This document shows, piece by piece, positions 27,167 through 36,324 of a DNA stretch of 64,000 nt. The translations under genes were made by a program, and so were the position numbers. The notes under the pieces were generated by a model. That model ran no database searches and was not told the DNA's origin. It saw only the letters and a program-made list of their open reading frames with translations. Origin of the DNA: Spongiibacter thalassae (lineage in GTDB: Bacteria > Pseudomonadota > Gammaproteobacteria > Pseudomonadales > Spongiibacteraceae); the NCBI RefSeq assembly GCF_012272835.1, contig NZ_JAAWWK010000006.1, forward strand, positions 1 through 64,000, given 5' to 3'. Position 1 is the first letter of the stretch. Each line of letters opens with the position of its first letter.

Positions 27167-28206
27167 CACTCACGGGGCCCCGCTACATTGGGTAACATGA
27201 TTACCGACGAACTGACCTGACGCTTGAAACGATCATCGAATGGTCCCACCCGCGCCGCGCGCCCGATATCGTAGGTGTCGTCGGCCACCGCCTCCAGAGT
27301 CTCGGTTTCGGCTCTGACCAACAGGTGAACTTTTATCGCCACCACATTTTGCCAATTTTCCACCGGGGTCGCCGACCAACCCGCTACAGCACAACCGGCG
27401 GGAGCCGCCGCTAGCGCAGGGTTGTCGACATAGCAGTCGGGGCTACCATCACCCGTCAAGTCCAGTCCGTATTGAAAGTGCATATCCTCAACACCCGACA
27501 CCAGCGCTTCGACACTGAGTGTGCCGTTGGCATATCGCGCAAACTTCAGTGTCGGGCGCCCATCGCCACCGTTGCTACAGTCTTCGCAAGTACTGAGGAA
27601 ATAACTGGTCACCTGATATGGCCATGCTACCGCCGGGGCGTCACAGGCTTTATTGCGCAGGGTCAGCTGAACCGGATCGGTATGAAGAAGATAAGGCGAT
27701 GCATCGAGGGCACACAGGGCAATTTGTAGATAAGGCGTGGTGTTCGATGCAGCAATGTCGGCGACCGCAACGGGGGTCACATCAACCCGCCGAACCGTAA
27801 GAACCTCGGCATTCGCCACGGGGCTTTCCGCAGCAATACAGTCAGGGAGGGGGTCACCTGCCGCAACACCCGACACCGGTACGGGCAGCTCGATTGTCCC
27901 ACTATCAAACCCCAGATTCGCGGCCAGCCCACTGTCGTCACAGGGGTCGGTTAACTGGTAATCTCCAATACCCACTCCCGGATGATATTCTCCAAAGAAG
28001 CCCGCTACCGCCACATCTTCATTGAACAAAAACATCGAATAACGGGCATTTTCAATCTGCTCTGAGGAGGTCGCCAGCCGGGTTCGCGTGGCACTCACTG
28101 CGGCGACCAGCGAGATAATCCCGATCAGCATGAATGCGCCAATACTCATGGAAATCAACAATTCGATAAGCGATAGTCCGCGCTGATGTTGCCGTGGAGC
28201 AATCAT
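27166..28206 (-). CDS. pilW: PilW-like minor pilin, cassette A
   Basis: A 346-residue prepilin with a type III signal: leader ending QRG, then LSLIELLISMSIGAFMLIGI with Glu5 intact. The long C-terminal domain carries several cysteines, among them a CxxC (STCEDC), and a D-L-T-G-D-G-S-P-D loop near residue 270 that resembles calcium loops. PilW is one of the minor pilins that form the priming complex at the tip of the pilus and connect it with PilY1. Its ATG overlaps the pilV TGA (ATGA). Confidence 0.88.
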   Translation of the reverse strand: MIAPRQHQRGLSLIELLISMSIGAFMLIGIISLVAAVSATRTRLATSSEQIENARYSMFLFNEDVAVAGFFGEYHPGVGIGDYQLTDPCDDSGLAANLGFDSGTIELPVPVSGVAAGDPLPDCIAAESPVANAEVLTVRRVDVTPVAVADIAASNTTPYLQIALCALDASPYLLHTDPVQLTLRNKACDAPAVAWPYQVTSYFLSTCEDCSNGGDGRPTLKFARYANGTLSVEALVSGVEDMHFQYGLDLTGDGSPDCYVDNPALAAAPAGCAVAGWSATPVENWQNVVAIKVHLLVRAETETLEAVADDTYDIGRAARVGPFDDRFKRQVSSSVIMLPNVAGPRE

Positions 28207-28772
28207 GACAGATCACCTATCTGAACCACCGCACTCACCACCCGGCGCTGCCGGTCATCATCCCCGTATTGATTCTGACCACATAGCAGGTTTGCTGCAG
28301 GCGCGGTGCTCTCGCTCATTCCCTGCCAGACCACCGTCACTCGATAGCGCCGATCAACGGCATCAATCTGCTCTATGCAGCCCCGCGCGCCAACCATCGC
28401 ACCGATATTTTCATCGTCCTCATTCTGTCGCGCCGCACCTAACAGCGCGGCGTTCCATTCAGCCAAATCAAGATTTGCAGTGGCCCGTTGTTCTGCGGTG
28501 CCCAAGGTACAGGCCGTCGGCGCCGCCGCCCCGGTGCCCAGCACTCGGCCATTGGCCGCATCGGAATAACAGTCCACTACCTGCCTGTTGGCATTAATAC
28601 GATCGGTAATGTCCTGAACCAGATTCAGTGCCTGTAAGCGCTGAAAGGCGTCCACTTCCTGCTGTACGGTTCGCACAATCAGCCCCGCAGCACCCATCAT
28701 GCCCACTAGCGCAATGACCAGTGCAACCAGCACTTCGATAAGCGTAAAACCGCCGCTTCGACTGCGTGTCAT
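28203..28772 (-). CDS. pilV: PilV-like minor pilin, cassette A
   Basis: A 189-residue prepilin: leader MTRSRSGG, then FTLIEVLVALVIALVGMMGAAGL with Phe1 and Glu5 as required by the prepilin peptidase PilD. The globular part has cysteines in VVDCYS, TACTLG, RGCIEQ and LLCGQN. The start is ATG 28772, sharing one base with the fimT stop (TGATG); the annotated longer frame begins with TTG. It lies between fimT and pilW, as in the canonical minor pilin operon. Confidence 0.88.
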   Translation of the reverse strand: MTRSRSGGFTLIEVLVALVIALVGMMGAAGLIVRTVQQEVDAFQRLQALNLVQDITDRINANRQVVDCYSDAANGRVLGTGAAAPTACTLGTAEQRATANLDLAEWNAALLGAARQNEDDENIGAMVGARGCIEQIDAVDRRYRVTVVWQGMSESTAPAANLLCGQNQYGDDDRQRRVVSAVVQIGDLS

Positions 28773-29233
28773 CAGCAAGGCCCCTTTTTACTGCGGGCTT
28801 TCCCGCTCAAGCTAATCTCTACACAGTAATCGGAAGCACCACTGCCCGTAGTAGGCGCAATAGCAAAACTCACCGATGTCGCCGCTCGACCCGAGGGATT
28901 AAACACCAGGGCATTGGCCGCACTGGTAATGGTCAGCGACGATACAGCCGGCTCACTGCGTAACACAGTCGCGCCCTGAGCAACCTGCCAGCCCTCTTCC
29001 CAGCTGGCTCCCACTCGGCTAACAGTAATATTGCTGTTGCGCTTGATGGCCTCACTGCGCGCCAGATCCAATGAAGAACGCAAATTGTCTACGGCACTGC
29101 GCGCACGCTGGGACTCAATAAGCTGTGTAAATGAGGGAGCAGCGATACTGGCCAGTATCGCTACGATCGCCATTACCACCAGGAGCTCCATCAAGGTGAA
29201 CCCCCTCACGGCTGCTCGGCCTAATCCCAGCAT
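28772..29233 (-). CDS. fimT: FimT/FimU (GspH)-family minor pilin, cassette A
   Basis: A 153-residue prepilin: leader MLGLGRAAVRG, then FTLMELLVVMAIVAILASIAAPSF, with Glu5. The GspH/FimT domain follows (SLDLARSEAIKRNSNITVS, then GWQVAQGATV). Cys is present in YCVEISL and at the C-terminus (KKGPC), a likely disulfide. FimU/FimT-type pilins sit in the minor pilin priming complex; some FimT proteins bind DNA during transformation, and which role applies here cannot be told from sequence. It overlaps pilE by 13 bases. Confidence 0.88.
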   Translation of the reverse strand: MLGLGRAAVRGFTLMELLVVMAIVAILASIAAPSFTQLIESQRARSAVDNLRSSLDLARSEAIKRNSNITVSRVGASWEEGWQVAQGATVLRSEPAVSSLTITSAANALVFNPSGRAATSVSFAIAPTTGSGASDYCVEISLSGKARSKKGPC

Positions 29234-29643
29234 CGTGTTGCACCGGCAGCGTGGCCCTTTTCCCCGCGACTGTTCAGCGTCAGGGTGCCACAGGCGTCAC
29301 TGGTCTGCCCCCCGGATGCCGCCGGCGCTGCAGAGAGTGTATAAGTGGGCGGTGTGGCCGCATTATTTGCCGCCACAGTAATAGTGTATTTCGCCGCGAT
29401 TTCTGCAGGCACCGCGACCCCGAGAGTCGCGATATCGACTGCATAAGCGCGGCGTTCGAGGAATCGGCGCTCTTGCATATTTGCCAGTTCCAGCAGGTAG
29501 CTTGCCGCCGCCGCGCGATTACTGCGCTGCATGTGCCCGTTATAGCTTGGCAATGCAATTGCCATAAGGATGGCAATAATCGCCGCCGTAATCATCACCT
29601 CAATTAAGGTAAAGCCCGCGTGCTCATTTCTTTTATGCTTCAC
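29221..29643 (-). CDS. pilE: PilE-like pilin, cassette A
   Basis: A 140-residue prepilin: leader MKHKRNEHAG, then FTLIEVMITAAIIAILMAIALPSY with Glu5. The alpha-1 helix continues into ASYLLELANMQERRFLERRAYA, a pattern typical of the minor pilin PilE. A C-terminal disulfide loop runs from DACGTLTL to TRCWD. It starts with GTG and is the first gene of cassette A, unlike cassette B where pilE is last. A 297-bp non-coding gap lies upstream and should carry the cassette A promoter. Confidence 0.9.
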   Translation of the reverse strand: MKHKRNEHAGFTLIEVMITAAIIAILMAIALPSYNGHMQRSNRAAAASYLLELANMQERRFLERRAYAVDIATLGVAVPAEIAAKYTITVAANNAATPPTYTLSAAPAASGGQTSDACGTLTLNSRGEKGHAAGATRCWD

Positions 29644-29940
29644 TGTGTTGAGTCCCTGACGCTACTGGGGCTACAAACAGTTGAAAAAAACCGCTATTGA
29701 CGGCATTCCATTACGAGTAATAGCTTCCCTGCTAACTCCGTGACAAACAGCATTGATTTATTTCGACAGCCTGTAGATATTCTGAAAACACCTTAAAACT
29801 AGGATACTGGGGCAACTGTTAAAAGTACAAAGCCAATGCGCGAATTCGCGCACTATTACACACTTGCCAACAATACCTATTGCTGTGACACCGGCACCAG
29901 CCCTTATGTCATAGCGACACGTCCGGAGGAAAACGCCGGG
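29644..29940. other. 297-bp gap between pilus cassettes, with palindrome
   Basis: No gene was found. The region separates the end of cassette B (pilE) from the start of cassette A (pilE), both on the minus strand, and is AT-richer than its neighbours. It includes a perfect 16-bp palindrome at 29837-29852. I looked for a PilR-type -24/-12 promoter (GG, ten bases, GC) and did not see a convincing one. Confidence 0.6.
29837..29852. promoter_or_regulatory. 16-bp perfect palindrome upstream of cassette A
   Basis: TGCGCGAATTCGCGCA reads the same on both strands. It lies about 195 bases before the cassette A pilE start and about 90 bases after the cassette B pilE stop. It could be an operator for a dimeric regulator; no regulator family is recognised. 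Confidence 0.5.
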
Positions 29941-30390
29941 TCAGCGTCGCCAGCAGTCGGCGAGGCTACGATTCGAACCACTGGGCTTATCACTTAACGA
30001 CACCACCCCGGTCTCATCGAGATTAAAGTTGCCGCAGTCGTCACCGGTCATTGCGCCCGCCCGCACAGCCCTGAGGATATAGCGGTTGTCCGAGGCCGCA
30101 GTGACCACAATATTGTAGTAGGCAGTGCCACTTTCAGGCACCTGTGTACGGTATACCGCCGGTAGCTGCCCACTGCCCGCGGCGGTGGTGTAACGGCCAT
30201 TCGCGGAATAGAATCGCTCAAGTGCCTGCGCCGCCGTCAACAAGGCCCCGGCGGCTTCACTGCGGCGCGCCTTGGCCACCTGTTCCTGATACGTTGGCAC
30301 CGCCACCGCCGCAAGAATGCCCACGATCGCCACTGCTATCAGTAACTCAATGAGTGTAAACCCTTTTAGCCGCACACTTTTCGCTCCCAT
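29941..30390 (-). CDS. pilE: PilE-like pilin, cassette B
   Basis: A 149-residue prepilin: leader MGAKSVRLKG, then FTLIELLIAVAIVGILAAVAVPTY with Glu5, and the PilE-type continuation EQVAKARRSEAAGALLTAAQALERFYSANGRY in two parts. The C-terminal disulfide loop goes from DDCGNFNL to ADCWRR. It follows pilY1 of cassette B after 29 bases and ends that operon, the order known from the Pseudomonas fimU-pilVWXY1Y2E cluster. It could be a minor pilin or a major pilin; the position favours minor. Confidence 0.9.
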   Translation of the reverse strand: MGAKSVRLKGFTLIELLIAVAIVGILAAVAVPTYQEQVAKARRSEAAGALLTAAQALERFYSANGRYTTAAGSGQLPAVYRTQVPESGTAYYNIVVTAASDNRYILRAVRAGAMTGDDCGNFNLDETGVVSLSDKPSGSNRSLADCWRR

Positions 30391-30419
30391 TTATTATCAC
30401 TCTCACAGCTTAGCCTGTT

Positions 30420-33400
30420 TCATTGCAGCTGCCGCCAGGACTGCCGCCCCGGATACCTGAGGCCACCGGCATCCTCGGTAATCACACCAATCGTACCACT
30501 AGTTCCCGAGGTGTACTTATATTCCACTTTCCCGGCGCCAAGAACACCCGGCGTTTTAATCATTTCGTCGCTGCCGACACCGCTGACCGAATAAAAGTGG
30601 CCGTTGACTTCCACCATGTCGCCGTCATCAATTATCCCGTCGCTGTTGGTATCCAGCACCGGGTCGGCAATCATACCGCCATTTAACGCATCGACTTCCA
30701 TCAACCAGCTGCGTCCACCAAAACCGCACCGGCTTTCACTGGGAATAATCGACGCAAAGATGACGCGCCCACTGCGCAGCAGCGGCGCAGACACCACACG
30801 TTCACCTTCTGCCCGGCCATCGGGCGGAGTTAAGCGCAGATGCCAGCCAGCGGCCGGAACGGCATCCGCGCTGTTGTTGCTGACCACTCGAACAGGCTCG
30901 GCAGTGCTGCCCCCGCTTTGGGTGGCGGCCCTTCCTTCAAAGATTACCGTCTGTGATACCAGACTTGATTTGGTGGTGATGCGCTCTCCGTTGTCCCTCA
31001 CCCCATAGAAATCGAGAATCTGCGGACTCGAGGGCAACACCGCATCGTCGGTGGTGAAATATCGGCCGGTGCCGAAGTAAACCAGGTAGCCACCGTCGGG
31101 GTGACGCCCCACCGTGGGTCGAGTGGTGATCGGCTGACCACGACCATTGCCATCCACCGCTCTGAACAGCGGGGCAGGGTCACCGACTTCGGTATAGGCC
31201 ACTGACCAAGCACTGATGTTGTCGCCACGAAGGTCGAACTTCCACATATTTCCCGCCAGATCGCCGGCGTAGACAAAGTCGGTAACGCGGTCGTTGTCGA
31301 CATCCACCGGCACCGGCGTACCCAGGCTGTTACCTTCGCCACTTTGCTCCGTATCAATTGCCTTTAGCAGTGCCCCGGTAGCGAGGTCGACAATAAACAG
31401 TTTAACGCTGTCACCGGAGTCGTAGCCATTACCGAATACCGCGACCCAGCGGTTGTCTGCCTTGAGTCGCGCAATAACCGGCTGACTCAAGCTAATACCG
31501 AGTTGATGAGTGTCGGCCTCATCAGTGGCGAACTCCCACAGCAGGTTGCCTTTACCGAAACTGTCGGGGCTGCTGACATCCAGAGCGAAGACCGAGCGCC
31601 CTCCCGCAGCCAGCGAACTGACGAGCACCGTTTTCCAGGCGTTATTGAGATAGGCATCCATAGCTCGGGGCGAGCCATCCACGAAATACCGATGCTGGTA
31701 TTGAGAGTCGGTCAGGCTGTACAAACGGGGATACACCCCAAGCGGAATATAGGCCAGCATCTCCTTACCGGTTTCCGCATGGAAGCCATGGAGCATGCCG
31801 TCGTTGGCACCCACGTATATCATCGGCGCTCGGCTTTCCTTGGTTTTGAGAAAGCTGTTATAGCTAACGCCTTCGGCACCCGGCAATATGCCCAGACCGA
31901 AGTTTTCTGCGCCGACGAAAAATGGATCAGAATTGACAATGTCGCCTAACACCGCGACGCGCTCTCGGTATTTTAAGCCGGCGTTACGGGTGTCGCCGCG
32001 CAGCCATTGAATCGCATCCTGCCCCTCGGATTCGGCGCCACCATCACTCAAAAAAGCCCGCTGCTCGTCGGTTAAATCCGTCCACTTTGCGACTTCGAAC
32101 GCCTCTGCAGAGGTACTGACGTCCCCCTGATTGCCAACGCCGGTGATGATATTCCGCTGCGGTGCACTGGGGACAGTGTCATTGCTGTCCCACACTGCCT
32201 GCCCCAACTGACCATCGCTGCGAAGGCGATAGGCCACTAGCCGCCCGCTCCAGTCAGCACTGTTGAAACTGGCCTGGTAAATCAGCGTGCCGGAATCCAG
32301 TCGCGTCGAGTTGGCGGCAATTGATGAGGCCGACGACTTGCTTTGATCTGCAATGTTTTGCAATACCGCCGACAGTTCCGCAGCAAAGGTGTCGGGGTCC
32401 GCCGCGCTAAAGAAACCTCCGCGGCTGTTGACCGCTGCATGCAGCAGGTCATCAATTTTATAGCCTTCCCTCACGGTGGGGTCCGGCCAGCTCAGCGCCT
32501 CGCCCGTGCCCACAGCAGCAAAGGCTGCAGAGGGTTCAACCGTGCCGTAGACTCCGAGCCCCACGCCGTAGGTTGTCATATGCTGCCAAAACGCCGGGTT
32601 GTCACGGGTCACGGCAACAACGTTATCCAGATCACCGCGTAAATCCCGCTTCCAGTAATACATTGCGACGTCAGCGAGGGTATCGCTGTAGTCATCGGCA
32701 AACGGCGAACTGGCGGTATAGGTATACGCCGCTCCGGTTGGCCCACTATGGCTGGGCGAGCTTGTGCCATCATTGTTGTTTTTGGCATCGCCGTTGGCAT
32801 CATTGCTGTCGCCGCTACTCCAATAGCCATCGGTCATCAATACCGCGTAATTACGTCGACAGGCCAACTGATCGTCACCATTATCCACACCCGGTGTCGC
32901 ACTCCAGGGGCCCTTATTGTCACGGCGCTGGAAATACTGCCCCACATCATCCAGCGCCCGGCGCAAGGGTGTTCCTTCGGCGGGAATATCCCGCTGATAC
33001 AGCAAATTATAAAAGTGTTCGCGGCTGTCCCCATTGAAGTTGCGCACACCGCTGACGATCGTCCGGCTATCATGCCCATCGACACGGTGCTCACTTTGGT
33101 TAATAGCGCTGAAACCCACACGCAATCCCGCGCCCTGTTCGTAAAAGGCGAAACCACTCCCCGCCCGCGCCATATTGATACGCGAGCGATAGTAGGTATA
33201 CCAGTTGGCAAAATTCTGCAGCTCTTCCGCATAGGTGCAGGTCGCGTTTTCCGCATCGGCGCAGTCGTCCCGAGCCTCTCGACCATGACCGATATAAACA
33301 GAGGTCGTCGGTCGAATCTCCACGGCGGAATAGTTAGCCCAAAGCCAGTCACTTCCTCCGTTATGCCAGAAGTATTTCGCTGGCCAAAAATTTTTGCCGT

Positions 33401-34199
33401 CACTGCTAACACTACAGGAGCCACTGCTGTTGCAGTCCACCCATTGATTCCCGTTATAGTTACTGTTCAGAACGGTCAGATTGCGGCACCTTGCGGCATC
33501 GTATGACTCTGAGCGTCTCTCAGGATGATGAAGGGCACAGCTGGGGTCGGCATTCGGGTAGGTACTGCCATCAGCCTTTATCCAGGGCGCGTAGGTTCTT
33601 CCGGGGTCGTAGTACACTTTGTTCACCTGGGGTGAACGACTGCGGGCATTGTAGGCAGAACCCGCCGCTACCGTAGGCACCCGGTTAGTGTAATCACTCC
33701 CGCCGTATACCCCGTTCGCGCGAGGGAAGATATAGCGTGCTGAGGACAGAATGATACTGTCGGGCATCAACTCAAATTGCATCGAACCCGAGTCGTCCAG
33801 AATATACATCACATTGGGTTCGGAGGGCTGCGTGAGAAACAATGGCGCCTGTGCGACTGCTGTTGACGGTGCCGGAGCGGTACAGCCCTCAAGTTCCCCG
33901 TAGACTTTGAATCTGGCCTTGCAGGTATAGCCATCGTCGTCGCGGTTATATACCGTCAGCACATTATCACCATTGGTGTCATGATATGAGCGTGGGGGGC
34001 AGGCGTGACGATCGGGATTTTTTAATTCAAATACTTCAATGCGCGCAATGCTTTTCAGCTCGCCGAAGGTATAGCTGTCGTTTCTTTTATTTTTGCCCAC
34101 ATACTCATCGGTGATACGTTCGACGCTGCACGACAACGCCGTTACGGGCAGCGCCCACAGGCTGGCCAGCACCAGCAACATGGACAACACCAACTCCAT
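30420..34199 (-). CDS. pilY1: PilY1 pilus tip adhesin, cassette B
   Basis: A 1259-residue exported protein with a signal peptide (1-22, ending TALSC). A von Willebrand A-like domain has an intact metal-ion-dependent adhesion motif DDSGSM at 135-140 (VMYILDDSGSM), with a large insertion typical of PilY1. The C-terminal beta-propeller includes YVGANDGMLHGFHAETG and the calcium loop D-V-D-N-D-R-V-T-D near residue 965, matching DxDxDxxxD. A second EF-like loop D-T-N-S-D-G-I-I-D-D-G-D lies near 1160. The C-terminus is RQSWRQLQ. GGGAGGTGG precedes the ATG. It is in the operon fimT-pilV-pilW-pilX-pilY1-pilE and is clearly paralogous to the copy at 37.5-41.3 kb. Confidence 0.95.
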   Translation of the reverse strand: MELVLSMLLVLASLWALPVTALSCSVERITDEYVGKNKRNDSYTFGELKSIARIEVFELKNPDRHACPPRSYHDTNGDNVLTVYNRDDDGYTCKARFKVYGELEGCTAPAPSTAVAQAPLFLTQPSEPNVMYILDDSGSMQFELMPDSIILSSARYIFPRANGVYGGSDYTNRVPTVAAGSAYNARSRSPQVNKVYYDPGRTYAPWIKADGSTYPNADPSCALHHPERRSESYDAARCRNLTVLNSNYNGNQWVDCNSSGSCSVSSDGKNFWPAKYFWHNGGSDWLWANYSAVEIRPTTSVYIGHGREARDDCADAENATCTYAEELQNFANWYTYYRSRINMARAGSGFAFYEQGAGLRVGFSAINQSEHRVDGHDSRTIVSGVRNFNGDSREHFYNLLYQRDIPAEGTPLRRALDDVGQYFQRRDNKGPWSATPGVDNGDDQLACRRNYAVLMTDGYWSSGDSNDANGDAKNNNDGTSSPSHSGPTGAAYTYTASSPFADDYSDTLADVAMYYWKRDLRGDLDNVVAVTRDNPAFWQHMTTYGVGLGVYGTVEPSAAFAAVGTGEALSWPDPTVREGYKIDDLLHAAVNSRGGFFSAADPDTFAAELSAVLQNIADQSKSSASSIAANSTRLDSGTLIYQASFNSADWSGRLVAYRLRSDGQLGQAVWDSNDTVPSAPQRNIITGVGNQGDVSTSAEAFEVAKWTDLTDEQRAFLSDGGAESEGQDAIQWLRGDTRNAGLKYRERVAVLGDIVNSDPFFVGAENFGLGILPGAEGVSYNSFLKTKESRAPMIYVGANDGMLHGFHAETGKEMLAYIPLGVYPRLYSLTDSQYQHRYFVDGSPRAMDAYLNNAWKTVLVSSLAAGGRSVFALDVSSPDSFGKGNLLWEFATDEADTHQLGISLSQPVIARLKADNRWVAVFGNGYDSGDSVKLFIVDLATGALLKAIDTEQSGEGNSLGTPVPVDVDNDRVTDFVYAGDLAGNMWKFDLRGDNISAWSVAYTEVGDPAPLFRAVDGNGRGQPITTRPTVGRHPDGGYLVYFGTGRYFTTDDAVLPSSPQILDFYGVRDNGERITTKSSLVSQTVIFEGRAATQSGGSTAEPVRVVSNNSADAVPAAGWHLRLTPPDGRAEGERVVSAPLLRSGRVIFASIIPSESRCGFGGRSWLMEVDALNGGMIADPVLDTNSDGIIDDGDMVEVNGHFYSVSGVGSDEMIKTPGVLGAGKVEYKYTSGTSGTIGVITEDAGGLRYPGRQSWRQLQ

Positions 34200-34244
34200 G
34201 GCTTTCCACCTCCCTGTTCACGTTTCGTCGTCCTGACTCACGTA

Positions 34245-34796
34245 TTATTCATTGTTGCGGTTAAAGGTTGTGCTCAACACCACCATTGTTCTGTCACTAA
34301 AGCCGTAGCCCCTGGCAGTGACGCGATACAAATCCAAGGGGATGACCGGCTGATCTGAATCGAGGGATCGGTTTTCGTCCTCAATTTCCAGCTGTTCCAG
34401 AATGTACTCGGGCTGTTTGACCACACCCGGCATATCCGTTGCGATAGTCACCCAGCCCACCGACTTTTTGTCTGCCCAATCCGGCGCCGCACATGCAGTA
34501 CGGGTATCACCAGGATTCGCACAGGCAATATAGTTGCCATTGGTGCCATTAAACACACCGATAGCGCCGGCCGGGGCCAAGCGCGCCTCGGCCTGACGCA
34601 GCGCTGCCTCCGCCGCCTGAAACGCAATACTGGCGTCCTTGGCATTGCCCGACATCCGCTCCTGCATGGTGGCGGTCTGCATCGACGACACACCGATCAC
34701 CGCCAGTATCACCATAAAGATCAAGGCGACAATCAGGGCTGCGCCGCGCTGACGGCCCAGTGTGATCTCGCTGCTAAAATGTCGTATACCCGTCAC
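34245..34796 (-). CDS. pilX: PilX minor pilin, cassette B
   Basis: A 183-residue prepilin-like protein: leader ending RQRG, then AALIVALIFMVILAVIGVSSM. It has no Glu5, as usual for PilX. The continuation SMQTATMQERMSGN followed by FQAAEAALRQAE is the well conserved N-terminal signature of PilX proteins. Cysteines occur in IACANPG and TACAAPDW. The start is GTG, overlapping the pilW TGA (GTGA). It lies 45 bases upstream of pilY1. Confidence 0.93.
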   Translation of the reverse strand: MTGIRHFSSEITLGRQRGAALIVALIFMVILAVIGVSSMQTATMQERMSGNAKDASIAFQAAEAALRQAEARLAPAGAIGVFNGTNGNYIACANPGDTRTACAAPDWADKKSVGWVTIATDMPGVVKQPEYILEQLEIEDENRSLDSDQPVIPLDLYRVTARGYGFSDRTMVVLSTTFNRNNE

Positions 34797-35881
34797 GGCA
34801 ATTTATTCCTCAGCGCAAATACATTGGTGAACACCTGACGCATCCTTCCATCGGGGTTGGCGACCGCATTGCCATTGATATCGATCACCCGCTGCGCGTC
34901 ACCACTGCCATCCTCGCCAACTACCCCGCCCTGATTGGCCACCACAGTAAGCTGGGCCTTTACGCTGACCACCTGCCCCCAATTCGGAGTGACTCCGGGG
35001 TTGGCGGAAATTGCGCTGGCATCCAGGTACTGGTTGATAGAAAAGTCGCCGTTGGTATCAACCCCGTAAAGCAACTGAAGGTTTTCTACACCCTCGACCA
35101 GCTCTATTGCAGCACCCAGTACACCGCCGCCCCCAACCCCGCGCCGCCGCAGGAACAGGCTGCTTATCGGGTCACCGGCGTCATTGGCACGCCCGGTATC
35201 ACGGACGAACAAACGCACTTCATCCAGGCCCAGAATTTCGGCGCCGGGACCAAAGGAGCCACTGTTGCGACGGCTCTGGCTGTTGTATTCCCCCTCGGCG
35301 TGAACCAGAACAGTAGGACCTTTCCCCGCCTTCTTCGGCTCGTTGCTCACGCGAAAAATCGCCGCCTTTTGGCAATCCGCCAGCAACACAAAATCGCCCT
35401 GCTCAAACCCTGCGACATTGTCGCTGATGTTCACCAGTGTGGCAGAGTCATCAGTCGCACTTTCAATCCGCGCATTACTGTCGGAGCCGCGCCGCAATAT
35501 CAGTACATCGGTACCAGGCTGCGCGCCCCAGGCGTTGTCATCGCCGACATCGTTGGCGCCGCTAATCATGTCCTGGGGCGTAAAATTTACCGCGTCGGCA
35601 GGCAGGGCAATAATTTCCACCGCATCGCGAAAATTGTCTTCGCTCTCCCGGCCAAGCCCCCTGGACGCACAGCCCATATAACCTGACATGCGAACTTCCC
35701 TGGCAATAAAATGCATGGAGAAACGCCCGGTTTCCTGCACCTGTGCCAGCGAATCCTGAATCTGCGAACTGGTGCTGCTGGCCAAAAACACCTGAATTAC
35801 CGCGGCACTCAACAGCAGGCCGAGGGTAACGGATATCATAAGTTCAACAAGGCCGAAGCCGCGCTGCCTGCTGTGGGTCAC
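34793..35881 (-). CDS. pilW: PilW minor pilin, cassette B
   Basis: A 362-residue prepilin: leader MTHSRQRG, then FGLVELMISVTLGLLLSAAVIQVF with Glu5. Conserved PilW features follow: SSTSSQIQDSLAQVQETGRFSM, AREVRMSGYMGC and, near the C-terminus, YGVDTNGDFSINQYLDA, containing an acidic D-T-N-G-D loop. It starts with GTG four bases after the pilV stop. It is expected to join PilV, PilX and FimT in the tip priming complex. Confidence 0.93.
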   Translation of the reverse strand: MTHSRQRGFGLVELMISVTLGLLLSAAVIQVFLASSTSSQIQDSLAQVQETGRFSMHFIAREVRMSGYMGCASRGLGRESEDNFRDAVEIIALPADAVNFTPQDMISGANDVGDDNAWGAQPGTDVLILRRGSDSNARIESATDDSATLVNISDNVAGFEQGDFVLLADCQKAAIFRVSNEPKKAGKGPTVLVHAEGEYNSQSRRNSGSFGPGAEILGLDEVRLFVRDTGRANDAGDPISSLFLRRRGVGGGGVLGAAIELVEGVENLQLLYGVDTNGDFSINQYLDASAISANPGVTPNWGQVVSVKAQLTVVANQGGVVGEDGSGDAQRVIDINGNAVANPDGRMRQVFTNVFALRNKLP

Positions 35882-35885
35882 GGCG

Positions 35886-36323
35886 CTATAACTCCGTCAC
35901 AAATACAAAGGTCTGGTTGTCGTCGGCGTTCTGTTCGCGGGTCTCCCGCAGACGCCCCTCGTCCCACTGAATGGTAATGGTAAAACGCGTGTTGACCCGC
36001 ACCACCGAACCATCGCCCGAGGGCAGTCGCCGCGCCAATTCAGTCAACCACTCGCGGCGATCTGCAGCGGGAATATCGTCACCACTGGGTGCATTGGCAT
36101 CCATCGGCAGGTCGTAAAGCCCGGCCAGCGCCGCGCCGCGGTTGGCGCGAATTCTATCGGCCATATCATTGGCCAGAAATACCGCCATCGAACGCACATG
36201 GGCGGCTTGATTAAACTTTACCGCATTCAATTGCAGAGCAGCCGCGCCCAGCACACCGGTAGTCGTCACCAATACCGCCACCATTACTTCGATCAGCGAT
36301 ACCCCCAGTTGCGAGCGCTTCAT
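35886..36323 (-). CDS. pilV: PilV minor pilin, cassette B
   Basis: A 145-residue prepilin: leader MKRSQLG, then VSLIEVMVAVLVTTTGVLGAAAL with Glu5; the first mature residue would be Val and not the usual Phe or Met. The PilV-typical stretch VFLANDMADRIRANRGA follows. I place the start at ATG 36323, one base past the fimT stop; an in-frame ATG at 36350 would give a longer leader. It has no cysteine, unlike cassette A PilV. Confidence 0.9.
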   Translation of the reverse strand: MKRSQLGVSLIEVMVAVLVTTTGVLGAAALQLNAVKFNQAAHVRSMAVFLANDMADRIRANRGAALAGLYDLPMDANAPSGDDIPAADRREWLTELARRLPSGDGSVVRVNTRFTITIQWDEGRLRETREQNADDNQTFVFVTEL

Positions 36324-36324
36324 G

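Noticed and set aside
29644-29940. PilR-dependent sigma-54 promoter upstream of the pilin cassettes
   Set aside because: I looked in this gap, in 36880-36984 and in 41312-41612 for GG-N10-GC with flanking consensus; candidates had wrong spacing or poor flanks.
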